NCBI GenBank assembly: GCA_017483405.1
Contig: JAFUWP010000135.1
Location: forward strand, 1 to 7,411
Length of the DNA: 7,411 bases
Reading direction: 5' to 3'
DNA from: Oscillospiraceae bacterium
Lineage (GTDB): Bacteria; Bacillota; Clostridia; Oscillospirales; Ruminococcaceae
This document shows positions 4,958-7,411 of this stretch, in pieces. Below the pieces are notes generated by a model. It did no database searches. It saw only the letters and a list, made by a program, of their open reading frames with translations, and had not been told where the DNA came from. The position numbers and the translations under genes were made by a program. Positions within the stretch are counted from its first letter, which is position 1; the number at the start of each line of letters is the position of its first letter.

Positions 4958-6346
4958 ATGAGTAAAATTCAGGCTTTTTTTGAGGATATGAAATCGAAAC
5001 GGGTGGCTTTCATCGGTACAGGTGTCAGCCATACGGAATTAATCAGAAAATTTCGGGAAAAGGGAATTCCGGTCACTGTCTGTGACAAGAGAAGTGCCGA
5101 TAAGTTTCAGGAAGTCTATGACGAATTGTCCCTTCTGGGAGTGAAATTCATTCTCGGTGAAAATTATCTCGATGCGCTCACTGATTTCGATGTTGTTTTC
5201 AGAACCCCTGGGATGTATTTCAACAATCCGGCTCTGACAGAAGCCCGTCAGGCTGGTGTGGTCATTACCTCGGAAATGGAAGTGTTCTTTGACCTCTGTC
5301 CGTGTAAGATTTACGGTGTCACCGGTTCGGATGGAAAATCCACTTCTACGACCTTAATCGCCGAAATTCTGACACAAGCCGGAAAGACTGTCCATAAAGG
5401 CGGAAATATCGGCCGTGCCCTTCTTCCGATTATCGAGCAGATTCAGGAAGATGATGCCGCGGTTGTCGAATTATCCAGCTTTCAGCTGATTTCTATGAGA
5501 AAATCTCCGGATACGGCCTTAATCACGAACATCACGCCGAATCATCTGGATGTACATGGCACGATGGAAGAATATACCCAGTCCAAAACGAATTTAATCA
5601 CCCATCAGAACGCATTTTCCAGAACTGTGCTGAATCTCGATAATCAGGGCACAAAAGACCTCGCCGGACTTGTCCGCGGAAAGCTGAACTGGTTCACCAG
5701 ACGCGAAGTCCCCGAAAGAGGTGCTTTTCTGCGTAATGATGATGTCTTATGCTACATCGAAAACGGCGAAATCACGCCGGTTATCCATAAAGATGAAATC
5801 AGAATCCCTGGAATGCATAATGTCGAAAACTTCCTCGGTGTGATTGCCGCCCTCTGGGGAGAAGTTCCTGTTGATGCGATTGTCAAAGTCGCAAAGGAAT
5901 TCGGCGGTGTCGAACACCGAATCGAATTCGTCCGCGAACTCGATGGCGTAAAATACTATAATGACAGCATCGCCACCAGTCCGACAAGAGTCCTCGCCGG
6001 TCTGAACAGTTTCAGTCAGAAGCTGATTGTCCTCGCCGGAGGCTATGACAAGAAGATTCCGTTCGAGCCGATGGCCGAAACTGTCTGCGATAAAGTCAAG
6101 ATTTTAATCCTGATGGGTCTGACTGCTGATAAAATCGAAAAGGCTGTCACATCCGCGAAGAATTACAATCCGGAAGAATTAAAAATCATTCATGTGAACT
6201 CTATGGAAGAAGCCGTTGAAACCGCGCATCGCGAAGCAAAATCCGGCGATATTGTTACATTATCTCCGGCATGTGCAAGCTTTGACTGGTATCCGAACTT
6301 TGAAATCCGCGGTCAGCATTTCAAGAGATTAATCAAGGAGCTGTAA
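4958..6346 (+). CDS. murD: UDP-N-acetylmuramoyl-L-alanine--D-glutamate ligase (MurD)
   Basis: This cytoplasmic Mur ligase adds D-glutamate to UDP-MurNAc-L-Ala with ATP hydrolysis, the second amino acid step of peptidoglycan precursor synthesis. The 462 residues are a normal full length. The N-terminal UDP-binding Rossmann domain shows VAFIGTGVSH (16-25). The central ATPase domain has the P-loop GSDGKST (123-129; most Mur ligases have GKT), then ELSSFQL (171-177), NITPNHLDVH (191-200) and the Lys of QSKTNLI (210), which fits the carbamylated active-site Lys. The C-terminal domain has GGYDKKIPF and LSPACASFDWYPNFEIRG. The start at 4958 has AGGAGG 5 nt upstream; the same frame stays open further upstream but through the promoter. 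It is first in an operon with M42 peptidase genes. No other division or cell-wall gene is visible here, so this copy is separate from a complete dcw cluster as far as the window shows. Confidence 0.96.
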   Translation: MSKIQAFFEDMKSKRVAFIGTGVSHTELIRKFREKGIPVTVCDKRSADKFQEVYDELSLLGVKFILGENYLDALTDFDVVFRTPGMYFNNPALTEARQAGVVITSEMEVFFDLCPCKIYGVTGSDGKSTSTTLIAEILTQAGKTVHKGGNIGRALLPIIEQIQEDDAAVVELSSFQLISMRKSPDTALITNITPNHLDVHGTMEEYTQSKTNLITHQNAFSRTVLNLDNQGTKDLAGLVRGKLNWFTRREVPERGAFLRNDDVLCYIENGEITPVIHKDEIRIPGMHNVENFLGVIAALWGEVPVDAIVKVAKEFGGVEHRIEFVRELDGVKYYNDSIATSPTRVLAGLNSFSQKLIVLAGGYDKKIPFEPMAETVCDKVKILILMGLTADKIEKAVTSAKNYNPEELKIIHVNSMEEAVETAHREAKSGDIVTLSPACASFDWYPNFEIRGQHFKRLIKEL

Positions 6347-6349
6347 TTC

Positions 6350-7369
6350 ATGAATCAGAAATCCCTTAAAAAACTGCTTTCGGAACTGTGTACTGTTTCG
6401 GGCACATCCGGAGATGAATCGCAGATTGCGGAATTCGCCTGCAAAAAACTGAAAAAATACTGTCCGGATGCGCATATTCAAAACGGCAATGTCATCGGTT
6501 CTATGGGGAATTCTTCTCCGGATGCCGTTCATGTCATGCTGGATGCACATCTCGACCAGATTGGCCTCATTGTGACCGAAATCACGGATGACGGCTTTGT
6601 CGGTGTCGGAAACATCGGCGGACTCGACAGAAGATGGTTTCCGGCACAGAAGGTCACACTCCACGGAAAAAAAGAAATTTCCGGCATCATCAGCACTCTG
6701 CCTCCCCATCTGAACAACGGGGAAGAAAAAGTACAGAAAATCACACAAGTCCGCATTGATACCGGCTATCCCGCCGAAGAATTAAGAAAAATTCTGTCTC
6801 TCGGCGACCGTGTGACATTCACGGGCATCACGGAAGAACTCGCCGGAACGCGCTTTGCCTCTCCCTGTCTGGATGACCGCTCCGGTATCGCCTCGATTCT
6901 GTATGCTCTGGATGAATTCAAAAAAGAAGAAATCCCCTGCAAAGTCAGTGTATTGTTCTCGAATCGCGAAGAAGTCAACGGATGCGGTGCAAAAACAGGC
7001 TGTTTCGTCATCAATCCGGATGTCGCCCTTGCTGTTGATGTCTCCTTTGCCGGAGATGGTACAGAAGGTACTGGAAAAGCCGGCGAAGGCGCAATGATAG
7101 GCTTTTCGCCGTCACTTTCCAGAAAACTTTCTGAAACGCTGGTCAGCATCGCGGAAGATACAAAAATTCCGTATCAGTACGAAGTCATGAGCGGACGCAC
7201 CGGCACAAATGCTGATGATTTCTCCGTCTGCCGTGAAGGTGTCCGCGCCTGTACCGTTTCGATACCGCTCTTTTATATGCATACGCCTGTTGAGGTCATC
7301 GACCTGAATGATATTAAATATACCGGAAAACTTATCGCTGAATATCTCAGGAGGTGTCAATCATGCTGA
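6350..7369 (+). CDS. M42-family metallo-aminopeptidase (glutamyl aminopeptidase/FrvX type)
   Basis: This 339-residue protein is a di-metal cytosolic aminopeptidase of family M42, a group that forms large tetrahedral (TET) assemblies and trims N-terminal residues from peptides. The expected ligands are present: H67 and D69 in DAHLDQIG, the Asp pair in CLDDRSG (175-176), catalytic and ligand Glu in REEVNGCG (207-208), D230 in AVDVS, and H311 in YMHTP. GNIGG (88-91) and SGRTGTNADD (281-290) are also typical. Substrate preference cannot be told from sequence alone. The gene starts 3 nt after the murD stop; its ribosome binding site AAGGAG (6335-6340) lies inside the murD 3' end, so the two are co-transcribed. 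Its last codons overlap the start of a second M42-like gene. The link to murD may be simple co-regulation or recycling of peptides; this is not settled by the sequence. Confidence 0.94.
   Translation: MNQKSLKKLLSELCTVSGTSGDESQIAEFACKKLKKYCPDAHIQNGNVIGSMGNSSPDAVHVMLDAHLDQIGLIVTEITDDGFVGVGNIGGLDRRWFPAQKVTLHGKKEISGIISTLPPHLNNGEEKVQKITQVRIDTGYPAEELRKILSLGDRVTFTGITEELAGTRFASPCLDDRSGIASILYALDEFKKEEIPCKVSVLFSNREEVNGCGAKTGCFVINPDVALAVDVSFAGDGTEGTGKAGEGAMIGFSPSLSRKLSETLVSIAEDTKIPYQYEVMSGRTGTNADDFSVCREGVRACTVSIPLFYMHTPVEVIDLNDIKYTGKLIAEYLRRCQSC
7349..7354 (+). promoter_or_regulatory. Ribosome binding site AGGAGG inside the M42 peptidase 3' end
   Basis: The site lies 8 nt before ATG 7363. It supports a real gene start there despite the short visible length, and points to coupled translation of the two overlapping genes. 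Confidence 0.8.
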
Positions 7370-7411
7370 ATTATCTCAAAGAATTATGCGCTCTGAACGG
7401 TATCTCCGGCG
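7363..7411 (+). CDS. Start of a second M42-like peptidase, 3' truncated by window edge
   Basis: Sixteen codons are visible, reading MLNYLKELCALNGISG. This matches the opening of M42 peptidases (an L-x-x-L-C-x-x-x-G-x-S-G pattern), and the upstream gene opens comparably with LLSELCTVSGTSG. The ATG overlaps the upstream stop by 7 nt in a different frame and has a good ribosome binding site. Tandem M42 genes are often subunits or isoforms with different substrate range. The family call rests on the N-terminus only. Confidence 0.75.
   Translation, partial: MLNYLKELCALNGISG

Overview
The window looks like chromosome of a low-to-mid GC anaerobic Firmicute, most likely a Ruminococcus-type member of the Oscillospiraceae. 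The clues are a secreted protein ending in a type I dockerin, strong AGGAGG ribosome binding sites, typical sigma-A promoters (TTGACT/TATGAT, TTGATT/TATAAT), tight operons and U-tract terminators. The genus is an inference from gene content, not from a marker gene.

Region 1 (1-2966, + strand) is a co-directional cluster cut by the left edge. It holds the C-terminal two thirds of a histidine-rich COG0523/CobW-type G3E GTPase; a second G3E GTPase whose C-terminal half resembles the C-terminal domain of YcgQ/TIGR03943 (DUF1980) proteins; and two adjacent 151-residue paralogs sharing an N-D-C-x-C-x-G-C motif. A strong hairpin terminator closes the cluster. The layout suggests metal handling, probably zinc or another transition metal: a metal-buffering chaperone GTPase, a partner GTPase fused to a domain normally found in a permease-associated protein, and small Cys-motif proteins of unknown function. 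A COG0701 permease lying upstream of the window would fit.

Region 2 (2968-3835, - strand) is a convergent two-gene unit: a DtxR/MntR-type winged-helix regulator that appears to lack the usual metal ligands, followed by a MIF-like tautomerase with the catalytic proline. Its promoter overlaps a 17-bp inverted repeat that could be an autoregulatory operator. The hairpin at 2930-2957 probably terminates both converging units.

Region 3 (3935-4854, + strand) is a single-gene unit with its own promoter and terminator. It encodes a secreted 270-residue protein: signal peptide, Thr/Ser-rich linkers, one unassigned beta-rich domain and a C-terminal dockerin.

Region 4 (4866 to the end, + strand) is an operon starting from a clear promoter: murD (peptidoglycan precursor synthesis), then an M42-family metallo-aminopeptidase, then the start of a second gene that looks like another M42 peptidase and overlaps the first by 7 nt.

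The most novel-looking part is region 1 with the neighbouring regulator: a paired G3E GTPase system with an unusual domain fusion, a 45-bp coding minisatellite that builds the His-rich loop, and uncharacterised tandem Cys-motif proteins.
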